From assembly GCF_052078665.1 (NCBI RefSeq), contig NZ_JBQJIK010000005.1, forward strand, positions 1-64,000: a stretch of 64,000 nucleotides of DNA. Reading direction: 5' to 3'. The notes under the pieces are model-generated. The model made no database searches. It was not told the DNA's origin and worked only from the letters and a program-made list of their open reading frames with translations. The DNA is from Inquilinus sp052078665. GTDB lineage: Bacteria; Pseudomonadota; Alphaproteobacteria; DSM-16000; Inquilinaceae. The position numbers and the translations under genes are program-made. How positions within the stretch are numbered: the first letter of the stretch is position 1; the number at the start of each line of letters is the position of its first letter. This document shows, piece after piece, positions 47,867 through 55,220 of this stretch.

Positions 47867-48682
47867 CTACCGCTGGTCCTGGTCCAGCCAGCGCGGGCGG
47901 GTCTTCTCGCCGATCATGCAGTCGGTGCCGCCGGCCTGGGCCGGGATGAAGGCGACGGGGGTCGCTTCCGGCGTCGCCCCGGCGATCTCCAGCACCAGCT
48001 TGCGCCGGATCGCCTCGGCGAATTGCTGCGGGCTGCGCACCGCCACCGTGAAGGCGCCGGGGCCGCCGATGACGCAGTCGCGGTAATAGGCGTCGAGCAT
48101 GTCGGGCTCCGGCAGGCCGCCGAAGCCGCCGCGCTTCAGGATCACCGGCAGGCCGTTGATGGTGATGCCCTTCGCCAGCGCGATCTCGCGTGCGCCCGAC
48201 ACCGGCCAGCCGGCGTTGTTGGGCCCGTCGCCGGAGATGTCGATGGCGCGGCGGATGCCCTCGAAGCCGTTGCCGTCGAACAGCCCGGCGGAGAACAGCA
48301 GCGCGCCGGAGATCGAGGTGCCGCGCCGCGTCACCGTGCCGAAGGTCTCGGACAGGTCCGCCGCCGCCGTGCGGGCCGCCGCGGCGCCGTCGATCAGCCG
48401 CCAGGGCAGGATCACGGCCTGGGAGTTGGCGCCGGCCCATTCGACATAGGTGATGGCGATGCGGCCATGGATGCCGGAGGTGATGGCATTGATCACCTCG
48501 GGGTGGGTGAGGGCGCCGACATAGCCGTCGCGCTGCAGCGCCTGCTCGTCATCGTCCATCGAGCGCGAGACGTCGACCGCGAGCACCAGTTCGAGATCGA
48601 CCGGCTGGTCCTGGGCCGCCGCCGGTGCCGTGGGCAGGAGCAGGGTGAAGACCAGGCCGAATCCGACGATGCCGAAGCGCAT
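47867..48682 (-). CDS. DUF1194 / von Willebrand factor A-like exported protein
   Basis: A 271-residue protein with a signal peptide (cleavage near APAAAQDQ) and a vWA-type fold. The MIDAS-like motif DVSRS is at residues 37-41, and GTSISGAL supplies the downstream Thr/Ser. The stretches AVDVSRSMDDDEQALQRDGYV, ITYVEWAG and AIDISGDGPNN are diagnostic of DUF1194. A metal-dependent adhesion or interaction role in the periplasm is likely; partners are unknown. The ATG at 48682 is preceded by a GGGGGG tract. The frame is open far upstream but unlike the family there. Confidence 0.88.
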   Translation of the reverse strand: MRFGIVGFGLVFTLLLPTAPAAAQDQPVDLELVLAVDVSRSMDDDEQALQRDGYVGALTHPEVINAITSGIHGRIAITYVEWAGANSQAVILPWRLIDGAAAARTAAADLSETFGTVTRRGTSISGALLFSAGLFDGNGFEGIRRAIDISGDGPNNAGWPVSGAREIALAKGITINGLPVILKRGGFGGLPEPDMLDAYYRDCVIGGPGAFTVAVRSPQQFAEAIRRKLVLEIAGATPEATPVAFIPAQAGGTDCMIGEKTRPRWLDQDQR

Positions 48683-49018
48683 TTCGCCCCCCAGTGTCAG
48701 CCGCCGCGATGATTTCGATGTGGGAACGATGCCGCCTTCTGTCACCTCCGCCGATCGGCTGTTTTTCGTCCGGCGGCTTGCAAACCTGCCGCGATTGCCC
48801 CATATGGAGCACCGAGATCGGTTTCGACACGATCCGCGCCGCCGTTCCGAGGAACGGGCCCGGATCCCCCTCCCAACCATGATCCGAACGATAAGGCAGG
48901 CGTTTCGCCTGTCGATCGTGCTTTGTGCCGCGACGGGCAGGCCGATGGCCCGTGCGTCGTGGTTTAAGCGATATTGAGTGCAACGAGGCCCCAAGGGCCC
49001 GAACCGTAAAGAACAGAC
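48683..49018. other. Divergent intergenic region ahead of the rpsU locus
   Basis: 336 bases between the DUF1194 gene (minus) and the small ORF ahead of rpsU (plus). Several open frames cross it, but all lack ribosome sites. It must contain both promoters. A short GC-rich inverted repeat (ggcc/ggcc around 48987-48999) sits 20 bases before the small ORF. No RNA gene is recognised. Confidence 0.45.
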
Positions 49019-49165
49019 ATGAAGACCGTACAGATCAAGACCATGCCCCGCCGCCCGCGTCGTCCGACGCCGCGGCTGGCCACCACCCCGCTGCGGCAGC
49101 CGGCACACAAGGCAGAGCTGTCCCGCGCCGAGATTCGTCAGATCGTTCTCGACATTCTCGGCTGA
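49019..49165 (+). CDS. 48-residue basic small protein upstream of rpsU
   Basis: An ATG-started frame of 48 codons, too short for usual callers. The product starts MKTVQIKTMPRRPRRPTPR, is Arg/Pro-rich in the first half, and ends in a helix-like ELSRAEIRQIVLDILG. It ends 45 bases before rpsU on the same strand. Only a weak AAAGAA-type ribosome site is present. Codon use is like the neighbourhood. It may be a real small protein or a leader ORF for rpsU; I recognise no family. Confidence 0.5.
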   Translation: MKTVQIKTMPRRPRRPTPRLATTPLRQPAHKAELSRAEIRQIVLDILG

Positions 49166-49210
49166 AAGGCGTAACCTCGCCCGACCCGTTAGTGAAAAGG
49201 CCTTTGCCCG

Positions 49211-49414
49211 ATGCAGGTGCTCGTCCGCGACAACAACATCGATCAGGCGCTGCGCGTCCTCAAGAAGCGTATGCAGCGTGAAGGCATCTTTCGCGAGATG
49301 AAGCAGCGTCGGAACTACGAGAAGCCGTCCGAGCGCCGCATCCGCGAGGAAGCCGAAGCCGTCCGCCGCCAGCGCAAGGCGCTGCGCAAGCGGATGCAGA
49401 TCCAGGGCTACTGA
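49211..49414 (+). CDS. rpsU: 30S ribosomal protein S21
   Basis: A 67-residue basic protein, MQVLVRDNNIDQALRVLKKR at the start, then EGIFREMKQRRNYEKPSERR and a Lys/Arg-rich tail. It matches alphaproteobacterial S21 in length and sequence. S21 sits near the anti-Shine-Dalgarno end of 16S rRNA and helps initiation. The region before the ATG has no clear Shine-Dalgarno sequence, which fits the known tendency of S21 mRNAs in some groups to lack one. Two hairpins follow the stop. Confidence 0.97.
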   Translation: MQVLVRDNNIDQALRVLKKRMQREGIFREMKQRRNYEKPSERRIREEAEAVRRQRKALRKRMQIQGY

Positions 49415-49423
49415 TCCGGCGAA

Positions 49424-49482
49424 CGGGGCTTCGGCCCCGACCCGGTCGTTCCGATGGATGAGACGAGGGGCCTTCGGCCCCT
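49424..49482 (+). terminator. Tandem terminator hairpins after rpsU
   Basis: First hairpin 49424-49439: cggggc stem with a UUCG tetraloop. Second hairpin 49466-49482: aggggcc/ggcccct stem with a three-base loop, followed by tgtttcgtt. The second, with its T-rich tail, is a plausible intrinsic terminator for the rpsU transcript. Confidence 0.7.
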
Positions 49483-49586
49483 TGTTTCGTTGTGCTGACT
49501 CCATCTCCGGCTTGTGCCCGGCGCCGGGCTGTGCGGTGATCCCCGACCCGGGGCGCCGCGCCCCTGCCGGACCGGGAGGCCGACCG

Positions 49587-49871
49587 ATGGATCTCTCCGC
49601 TTTCAGAAATTCCCTCGACCAGGACCAGCCGCCCGCGACCCTGTCGCCGCCGCTTGCCGCGCTGTGGTGGGACGCCAAGGGCGACTGGGGCCGGGCGCAT
49701 GGCTGCGTCGATTCCGAGGACGGCGCCGACGCTGCCTGGGCCCATGCCTATCTGCACCGCAAGGAAGGCGACCTCGGCAATGCCGGCTACTGGTACCGCC
49801 GGGCCGGCAAGCCGATGTCCTCCGCCAGCCTGGAGCAGGAATGGGCGGAGATCGCGGCGGCGCTGGGCTGA
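49587..49871 (+). CDS. Small conserved-looking hypothetical protein
   Basis: A 94-residue soluble protein: PLAALWWDAKGDWGRAHGCVDSEDGADAAWAHAYLHRKEGDLGNAGYWYRRAGKP. The W-x-x-A-K-G-D-W ... AWxHAYLHRKEGDxxNAxYWYxRAG pattern looks like a single compact TPR-like helical pair and is familiar from unassigned proteobacterial proteins. Function unknown. A GGAGG site lies eight bases before the ATG. It is convergent with the quinone oxidoreductase gene (three bases between stops). Confidence 0.8.
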   Translation: MDLSAFRNSLDQDQPPATLSPPLAALWWDAKGDWGRAHGCVDSEDGADAAWAHAYLHRKEGDLGNAGYWYRRAGKPMSSASLEQEWAEIAAALG

Positions 49872-49874
49872 GGT

Positions 49875-50849
49875 TCAGCCTGCCCCGTCCGGCACCAGCA
49901 CGATCTTGCCGGTGACGGCGCGGCTCTCGAGCCGGCGATGCGCATCGGCCCCGCGCGACAGTGCGAACACCTCGATCTCCGGCAGGGCGAACTCCCCGGC
50001 CCGTAGCGCGGCGAACAGCGCGGCGGCGCGGGCCAGCCGGCCGTCGCGGCTGTCGAGATGGTCCCACAGGTCGCCCCCGACCATCGCCTTCGACTGCTCC
50101 ATCAGCCGGCGCGGATCGATCGCCGGCGGGTCGCCGCCGGCGGTGCCATAGGCCACCACCGTGCCGCGCGGCCGGACGGCGGCCAGGCTGTGCGCCAGCG
50201 TGGTGCCGACCGAATCATAGGCGATGTCGACGCCGCCATCGCTGAGATCCCGGACCGTGGCCACCCAGTCGCCGGCAGTGGTCAGGCCGTGGGCCGCGCC
50301 TCTTGCCACCGCGATCGCCGCCTTCTCGGGCGTCGAGGCCAGGGCGATGACCATGGCGCCACGTTGCTTCGCCATCTGCACCAGCAGCTGCCCGACCCCG
50401 CCGGCCGCGGCATGGACCAGCACCCGGGACCCGGCGCGAACCGGGGCGCTGTCCGCCACCAGATACTGCGCCGTCAGCCCCTGCAGCAGGATCGCCGCCG
50501 CCTCGCGGAAGCCGATGTCGTCCGGCAGCGGGATGGCGCGGTCGACCGGCACGGTGACGCGGCTGGCATTGGCGAAGGGCACGTCGGCGAAGCCGATGCG
50601 GTCGCCGAGACGGAGGCCCGCGACCCCGTCGCCCAGCGCCACCACCTCGCCCGCGCCCTCGTAACCGGCGATATGCGGCGCGGTCCCGGCCAGGTGGTAG
50701 TTCCCGCGGCGGCGGTGCAGGTCGGCGAAGTTCAGCCCGGCGGCGCGCAGCGCCAGCTGGACATGGCCCGGCGGAACCTGCGGGTCGGGCAGGGTCCGGA
50801 TCTCCAGCACCTCGGGGCCGCCGAACCGTTCGAACACCAGCGCTTGCAT
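49875..50849 (-). CDS. NADPH:quinone oxidoreductase family protein
   Basis: A 324-residue zinc-independent MDR-family reductase (crotonase-free, QOR-like): MQALVFERFGGPEVLEI at the start, ALRAAGLNFADLHRRRGNY, the NADP-binding HAAAGGVGQLLVQMAKQRGAMVIA, then ALRPRGTVVAYGTAGG-like VRPRGTVVAYGTAGGDPPAI. It reduces quinones or enones with NADPH. A GGAGAGAG site precedes the ATG. The adjacent, divergently transcribed cupin-type regulator probably controls it; repeats between them are candidate operators. Confidence 0.93.
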   Translation of the reverse strand: MQALVFERFGGPEVLEIRTLPDPQVPPGHVQLALRAAGLNFADLHRRRGNYHLAGTAPHIAGYEGAGEVVALGDGVAGLRLGDRIGFADVPFANASRVTVPVDRAIPLPDDIGFREAAAILLQGLTAQYLVADSAPVRAGSRVLVHAAAGGVGQLLVQMAKQRGAMVIALASTPEKAAIAVARGAAHGLTTAGDWVATVRDLSDGGVDIAYDSVGTTLAHSLAAVRPRGTVVAYGTAGGDPPAIDPRRLMEQSKAMVGGDLWDHLDSRDGRLARAAALFAALRAGEFALPEIEVFALSRGADAHRRLESRAVTGKIVLVPDGAG

Positions 50850-50895
50850 GATCTCTCTCCACCACCGCCGGTAATGCCGGCTGTTGTGATCTACT

Positions 50896-50923
50896 ATAGT
50901 GGAAAATTCCATCATAGTGGAAA
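50896..50923. promoter_or_regulatory. Candidate operator in the quinone reductase/regulator intergenic
   Basis: The decamer atagtggaaa occurs twice as a direct repeat (50896-50905 and 50914-50923, 18-base period), and tggaa-aa-ttcca forms a small inverted repeat at 50900-50911. It lies between the divergent starts at 50849 and 50988, so it fits an autoregulated operator or two-site promoter region for the HTH-cupin protein. Confidence 0.6.
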
Positions 50924-50987
50924 GATGGCTTGACCCGGCCGGCGCCGCCGCCCGACAAGCGGGGACTGGCAACGACGAGACCCGATC

Positions 50988-51575
50988 ATGCCCCTGATGG
51001 ACGAAGGCCCGTCCATGCCGCCGATCGACCTGGCGGAGACCGTGCGCCGGCTGCGGGCCGACCGCGGCTGGACGCTGGAGGAGGCGGCCGGCCACACCGG
51101 CCTGTCGCGTTCGGCGCTGTCGAAGATCGAGCGGGGCGAGATGTCGCCGACCTTCCAGGCGATGCAGAAGCTGGCGCGGGGTTTCGAGATCGAGCTGGCG
51201 GCGCTGTTCGGCCCGGCCGATTCACCCCTGCGCGGGCGCCGCATCTTGGTGCGGGCCGGCGACGGCGCGGCCACCGAGATGCCGAACTATCGCCTGCAGC
51301 CGTTCAGCGGCGCGCTGCGCAACGCGCCCTTCCTGGCGTCCGAGGTCACCCTCCGCGCCCGCTCCCTCGACGATTTCGAGGGTTGGGAGCGGCACGACAG
51401 CGACGATTTCCTCTATGTGCTGGCCGGCCGGGTGACGCTGTTCAGCGAGACCCACGGCCCGGTCGAGCTCGGCCCGGGCGACGCCGTGTATTTCGATGCC
51501 CGGATCGGGCACGCCGCGATCGCCACCGGCGAGGCGGAGGCGCGGGCGCTGTGGATCACGGCGCCCGCACGGTAG
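50988..51575 (+). CDS. XRE-family regulator with C-terminal cupin domain
   Basis: A 195-residue protein: HTH_3 domain at about residues 13-67 (LAETVRRLRADRGWTLEEAAGHTGLSRSALSKIERGEMSPTFQAMQKLARGFEIELAALF), then a cupin (about 115-190: DDFLYVLAGRVTLFSETHGPVELGPGDAVYFDARIGHAAIATGEAEARALWITAPAR). Such proteins often regulate neighbouring metabolic or detoxification genes in response to small ligands. An ATG nine codons in (51015) is an alternative start. It is divergent from the quinone reductase gene. Confidence 0.9.
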   Translation: MPLMDEGPSMPPIDLAETVRRLRADRGWTLEEAAGHTGLSRSALSKIERGEMSPTFQAMQKLARGFEIELAALFGPADSPLRGRRILVRAGDGAATEMPNYRLQPFSGALRNAPFLASEVTLRARSLDDFEGWERHDSDDFLYVLAGRVTLFSETHGPVELGPGDAVYFDARIGHAAIATGEAEARALWITAPAR

Positions 51576-51596
51576 TGCGCCTCCCGCCCCCGCCCG

Positions 51597-52436
51597 TCAC
51601 AGGCCGATCAGCGGCCGGCCCAGCAGCGCCTGGGCGAAGGCGGCGAGGGTGACCAGGATATAGAGGGCCGACACCAGCCAGACCACCGCCCGCGCCCGCC
51701 TCGGCCAGGCCGCGGCCAGGCCGGCACCGGCCAGCGGCAGCAGCTGCGGGGCATGGATGCCGAGGAAATGCGGCACTCGCAGGTCGCCGCCGGTGGTCGA
51801 CCAGCCGAGCAGCGGCAGCCCGGGGCCGTCGGCGACGCCGCCCACGGCATGGCCGCCATAGGCGGCGATGGCCACGCCGGCGCCGGTGCCGAGGATGAAG
51901 GTCAGCACCAGCCCCAGCACGATCGCCAGGCGCAGCGCCGGGGACAGCCCGGTGCCGTGCCGGGCGATCTCGCGCGCCAGCGGCACGGTCGTCGCGGTCA
52001 GGGTGATCGCGCCGATCCCCATCAGCGCGTACATGACCATGTGGAACGGCGTCGCCTCGTTGAAGTGCGAGGGCTGGCCGAGCGCGGCCTGCCAGGTGAT
52101 GTAGACCAGCTCGAACGTGCCGGCGCCGATGATGGTCCAGCGCGCGGCGCGGATCGGGGCCGCGCCTCGCCGCGCCTCGGGCAGATCGCCGATGAACCAG
52201 GCGTTGGTCAGGGCGAACAGCCCGACCGACAGCAGGAACTTGATCGGCTTGGCCCAGACGCCCTCGCCATGCAGCTGGCGGGCGTCGAACAGCCAGGCGG
52301 CGGCCAGGATCAGGGCGATCGCCAGCAGGGCCAGGCCGAAATCGGCGAGGACGGGGTCGCGGCGCCGGACTGCCCGGAGCAGGGGGACGGGCCCGCGCAC
52401 CGGATCCTGCGGCAAGGGGAGGGTTGCGGAGGACAT
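51597..52436 (-). CDS. 7-TM integral membrane protein of unknown function
   Basis: About 279 residues, seven predicted TM helices. Conserved-looking segments are GVWAKPIKFLLS, ITWQAALGQPSHFNEATPFHMVMYALMGIGA and GWSTTGGDLRVPHFLGIHAPQLLP. Histidines at 124, 132, 196, 223 and 228 lie near membrane borders, which would suit metal or haem binding, but this is only suggestive. It follows the ABA4-like gene after two bases and is divergent from a TetR regulator, so the two membrane proteins form a regulated unit. A GTG six bases upstream of the ATG is an alternative start. I do not recognise the family's function. Confidence 0.75.
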   Translation of the reverse strand: MSSATLPLPQDPVRGPVPLLRAVRRRDPVLADFGLALLAIALILAAAWLFDARQLHGEGVWAKPIKFLLSVGLFALTNAWFIGDLPEARRGAAPIRAARWTIIGAGTFELVYITWQAALGQPSHFNEATPFHMVMYALMGIGAITLTATTVPLAREIARHGTGLSPALRLAIVLGLVLTFILGTGAGVAIAAYGGHAVGGVADGPGLPLLGWSTTGGDLRVPHFLGIHAPQLLPLAGAGLAAAWPRRARAVVWLVSALYILVTLAAFAQALLGRPLIGL

Positions 52437-52438
52437 GG

Positions 52439-52882
52439 TCACGCCTCCACCTGGCTGGGCGCGCGGCGACGGAGGGCGGCCCGCAGCAGGACGAAGGCCA
52501 GCAGGCCGGCCGGCCCGAACTGGAAGGTCAGGACGAAGCAGGGGATCAGCAGCAGGTGCGGCAGCCCCGCCCGCTCGCCCTCGCGGGCGATCCAGGTGCC
52601 GACGAACAGGTCGAAGGCCAGGTAGTGCAGCCAGCCCGCGACCAGCATGCCGGGCGAATCGAACAGCGCCCGCACCGCGGCCATCGATCCGTAGCCGCCC
52701 TGGGCCGACCACCAGCTGGTGCCGACCAGCCCGACATAGGCGGCGGCGAAGAGCAGCGGCACCGCCAGCCCGGCGGCGCTCCGCAGCCGGTCCTTGTGGC
52801 GCGGCAGCAGCGGCGCGGCGGCCAGTGCCAGCCAGGCGAGGGTCGCGATCACGTTGCCGCCCTGGAACAGCAGGTCGAGCAT
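52439..52882 (-). CDS. ABA4-like membrane protein (DUF4281)
   Basis: A 147-residue, four-TM protein with the ABA4-like pattern MLDLLFQGGN ... GYGSMAAVRALFDSPGMLVAGWLHYLAFDLFVGTWIAREGERAGLPHLLLIPCFVLTFQFGPAGLLAFVLLRA. Plant ABA4 is needed for neoxanthin synthesis; bacterial members have no known role. It starts just left of two paired operator-like repeats and is divergent from the TetR gene. It is immediately upstream of the 7-TM gene. Confidence 0.85.
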   Translation of the reverse strand: MLDLLFQGGNVIATLAWLALAAAPLLPRHKDRLRSAAGLAVPLLFAAAYVGLVGTSWWSAQGGYGSMAAVRALFDSPGMLVAGWLHYLAFDLFVGTWIAREGERAGLPHLLLIPCFVLTFQFGPAGLLAFVLLRAALRRRAPSQVEA

Positions 52883-52896
52883 GGCTTCCTCTCCGT

Positions 52897-52911
52897 CTAA
52901 ACAGTGTTAAG
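52897..52911. promoter_or_regulatory. TetR operator candidate, site 1
   Basis: The sequence ctaaacagtgttaag is a near-palindrome (ctaaacagtg versus its complement cttaacactgtttag). It lies 15 bases from the ABA4-like start. The near-identical ctaaacactgtaaag lies 35 bases away (site 2). Paired sites in a divergent promoter suit one TetR dimer pair repressing both directions. Confidence 0.65.
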
Positions 52912-52931
52912 ATGAGACGCTATCACTTAAT

Positions 52932-52946
52932 CTAAACACTGTAAAG
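52932..52946. promoter_or_regulatory. TetR operator candidate, site 2
   Basis: The sequence ctaaacactgtaaag matches site 1 with the central acagtg/acactg inverted, and its complement (ctttacagtgtttag) resembles site 1 as well. It lies 13 bases before the TetR start at 52959. Confidence 0.65.
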
Positions 52947-52958
52947 TTCGAGAGGCCG

Positions 52959-53585
52959 ATGGCGGATGAGACGACCGAGCCGCGCGAGCGGTACCACCAT
53001 GGCGACCTGCAGCGGGCGCTGATCGCGGCGGCCGAGGCGATCCTGATCGAGCGCGGGGTCGAGGGCTTCACCCTGCGCGAGGCGGCGCGCCGGGCCGGGG
53101 TGTCGGCCGCGGCGCCGGCGCATCATTTCGGCAGCGCCGCGGGGCTGCTGACCGAGGTGGCGCTGCTGGGGTTCGAGACGCTGGCCCGTTTCCTGCGCGA
53201 GGGCACGGCGGAGGGCGGCACCGACCCCGCCGCCCGGCTGCGCGGGCAGGGGCTGGGCTATGTCCGCTTCGCCCGGGCGCATCCGGCCCGGTTCCTGCTG
53301 ATGTTCCGCAAGGACCGGCTGAGCTGGGAGGACGGGCGCCTGCGCGCCGCCGGCCAGGCCGCCTTCGTCGAGCTCGAGGACGCGGTCCGCGCCTATCGCG
53401 GCATCGCCGCCGGCGGGCCGCTCGACCGCGCGGCCCTTGCCACCGTGCTGGCCGCCTGGTCGGTGGTGCACGGCTTCGCCCATCTGGCGCTGGACGGCAA
53501 GTTCGACGCGCTCGGCGGGGCGCAGGAGGCGGACGCCATCCTGCCGGAGATGCTGGCCGGGCTGTGGCCGGACGGGCCGGGGTGA
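52959..53585 (+). CDS. TetR family regulator with WHG-type C-terminal domain
   Basis: A 208-residue regulator. The HTH is at about residues 10-62 (RYHHGDLQRALIAAAEAILIERGVEGFTLREAARRAGVSAAAPAHHFGSAAGLLTEVA) and the C-terminal domain contains LGYVRFARAHPARFLLMFRKDRL and VLAAWSVVHGFAHLALDGKF, whose WSVVHG is the WHG-type signature. It likely represses itself and the divergent ABA4-like/7-TM unit. The inducer is unknown. Start chosen by the GAGAGG site. Confidence 0.9.
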   Translation: MADETTEPRERYHHGDLQRALIAAAEAILIERGVEGFTLREAARRAGVSAAAPAHHFGSAAGLLTEVALLGFETLARFLREGTAEGGTDPAARLRGQGLGYVRFARAHPARFLLMFRKDRLSWEDGRLRAAGQAAFVELEDAVRAYRGIAAGGPLDRAALATVLAAWSVVHGFAHLALDGKFDALGGAQEADAILPEMLAGLWPDGPG

Positions 53586-53600
53586 GGCCGCGGCCGTCCT

Positions 53601-54068
53601 TCAGGCAGCTCGGGCGTCGGCCCGGCGGATGGCTCGCGGCGTGCCGGCCTCGTCGAGGGCGACGAAGGTGAACTCGGCGGAGGTCACCCTCATCCGCTCG
53701 CCCAGGCCGGAGCGCAGCACCCAGACCTCGATGTGCAGGGTGATGGACGTGCGGCCGATCCGGGCGACCTCGGCGTAGCAGCAGACGGCGTCGCCGACCT
53801 TGACCGGATGGATGAAGGCCATGTCGGTGGCCGCTATGGTGACCACTCGGCCTTGGGCGTGCTTCATCGCCGTCATGGCGCCGGCCTCGTCCATCAGCGA
53901 CATGATCCAGCCGCCGAAGATGTCGCCGGACGGGTTGGCGTGCGCCGGCATCGCCAGGGCGCGGGCGGCGAGCTCCCCGCGCGGAACGGTTTCGTCCGGG
54001 GTGATCTCATCCGGCGCCGGGGCGGCGGTCAGGTAGTCGGCTTCGGGCGTGGTGTAGGGCCACATCAT
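53601..54068 (-). CDS. Acyl-CoA thioesterase, hotdog fold (YciA-like)
   Basis: A 155-residue hotdog-fold hydrolase. The 4HBT motif region AHANPSGDIFGGWIMSLMDEAGAMTAMKHAQGRVVTIAATDMAFIHPVKVGDAVCCYAEV carries conserved N45 and D60. It hydrolyses acyl-CoA to free acid and CoA in the cytoplasm. A 30-residue N-terminal extension rich in Asp/Glu/Pro precedes the domain. It is convergent with the TetR gene (15 bases) and stands alone on its strand. Confidence 0.9.
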   Translation of the reverse strand: MMWPYTTPEADYLTAAPAPDEITPDETVPRGELAARALAMPAHANPSGDIFGGWIMSLMDEAGAMTAMKHAQGRVVTIAATDMAFIHPVKVGDAVCCYAEVARIGRTSITLHIEVWVLRSGLGERMRVTSAEFTFVALDEAGTPRAIRRADARAA

Positions 54069-54112
54069 GAACCTCGAGGGTGATGCGGCGTTTCCTTCCG
54101 GTCGCTCAAGTC

Positions 54113-54129
54113 ATGCTGCGACGCAGCAT
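54113..54129. promoter_or_regulatory. 17-base perfect palindrome upstream of thioesterase gene
   Basis: Arms atgctgcg and cgcagcat around one central base, 45 bases before the thioesterase start. The flanking DNA (54120-54190) is AT-richer than usual, as expected of a promoter. It may be an operator; the regulator is unknown. Confidence 0.45.
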
Positions 54130-54193
54130 ATGTCGAGTCAATTGCATGACGCATAAATGGTTTATAAATGCTGCATTGCAATATGGGATATTC

Positions 54194-54271
54194 GTAGGTT
54201 GGGTTCGCGTGCGAACCCAACACCATGCCGCCGAGACAAGCGTTGGGTTCGCTTGCGCGAACCCAACCTAC
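54194..54271. repeat. REP-like intergenic repeat with nested hairpins
   Basis: The ends are a perfect 15-bp inverted repeat, gtaggttgggttcgc (54194-54208) and its complement (54257-54271). Inside, gttgggttcgc and gcgaacccaac each occur twice, forming two adjacent hairpins. It sits 16 bases beyond the stop of the hydrolase gene (minus). The GTAGGTTGGGTT ... AACCCAACCTAC outline is familiar from repeats scattered in many proteobacterial genomes. Confidence 0.8.
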
Positions 54272-54287
54272 AAAGGTGGCCTGTTGC

Positions 54288-55217
54288 TCAGCCGGTCATC
54301 AGCATGTTGACATGGGCGGCGGTGGACAGGGCCAGCGCGCGCAAATCGTAGCCGCCTTCCAGCGTGGAGACGACGCGGCCGCCGCAATGCCGATCGGCCA
54401 GGCGCATCAGCTCCAGCGTCGCCCAGGCGAAATCGACCTCGTGCAGCTCGAGATTGGCCAGCGGGTCGCGAGCATGGGCGTCGAAGCCGGCGGAGATCAG
54501 CAGCAGCTCCGGCGCGAAGGCGTCGACCGCGGGCAGCACGATCCGCTCCATCGCCCGGCGGAACTCGACGCCGCCCGACATCGGCGGCAGCGGCGCGTTG
54601 AGGATGTTGCCGGCCACCCCGGTCTCGTCCTCGGAGCCGGTGCCGGGATACAGCGGCGACTGGTGGGTCGAGGCGTAGAACAGGTCGGGCTCGGACCAGA
54701 AGATGTCCTGGGTGCCGTTGCCGTGATGGACGTCGAAATCGACCACCGCGATCCGGCCAAGCCCATGCGCCATCCGGGCGTGCATGGCGGCGATGGCGAC
54801 GCTGTTGAACAGGCAGAAGCCCATGGCCCGCGCCGTCTCGGCATGGTGCCCGGGCGGCCGCACGGCGCAGAAGGCGTTGCGCGCCTCGCCCGCCAGCACC
54901 GCGTCGACCGCGGCGCAGCCGGCCCCGGCGGCGCGCAGAGCGGCGGCGCCGGATCCGGGCGACAGCACGGTGTCGGCGTCGATCGGCTGCAGCCCGCTTT
55001 CCGGCACCGCGGCCAGCAGGCGGCGGACGAAGGCGTCGGGATGGGCGCGGGCGATCTGCTCGATCGTCGCCTCCGGCGCCTCGCGCCGCTGCAGCAGGGC
55101 GAAGGATTCGTCCTCCAGCGCCGTCAGCACCGCCCGCAGCCGGTCCGGCCGCTCGGGATGGCCGGGGCCGGTGTCGTGGCCGATGCAGGCCGGGTGGGTG
55201 AAGAGCAGCGTGTCCAT
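54288..55217 (-). CDS. Histone deacetylase family hydrolase
   Basis: A 309-residue arginase/deacetylase-fold enzyme. Zinc-site and catalytic motifs are RPPGHHAE (H124, H125), VVDFDVHHGNGTQDIF (D162, H164) and LISAGFDAHARDPLANL. Prokaryotic members include acetoin utilisation proteins and acetylpolyamine amidohydrolases; the substrate here is open. The gene is followed in the same direction by the REP-like repeat, and preceded by the TusA-like gene (three bases), with which it may form one transcript. Confidence 0.92.
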   Translation of the reverse strand: MDTLLFTHPACIGHDTGPGHPERPDRLRAVLTALEDESFALLQRREAPEATIEQIARAHPDAFVRRLLAAVPESGLQPIDADTVLSPGSGAAALRAAGAGCAAVDAVLAGEARNAFCAVRPPGHHAETARAMGFCLFNSVAIAAMHARMAHGLGRIAVVDFDVHHGNGTQDIFWSEPDLFYASTHQSPLYPGTGSEDETGVAGNILNAPLPPMSGGVEFRRAMERIVLPAVDAFAPELLLISAGFDAHARDPLANLELHEVDFAWATLELMRLADRHCGGRVVSTLEGGYDLRALALSTAAHVNMLMTG

Positions 55218-55220
55218 GCC

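Noticed and set aside
47867..49678. A 603-codon version of the DUF1194 gene
   Set aside because: The upstream part runs antisense through rpsU and other genes, and the signal peptide that starts the real protein is at 48682.
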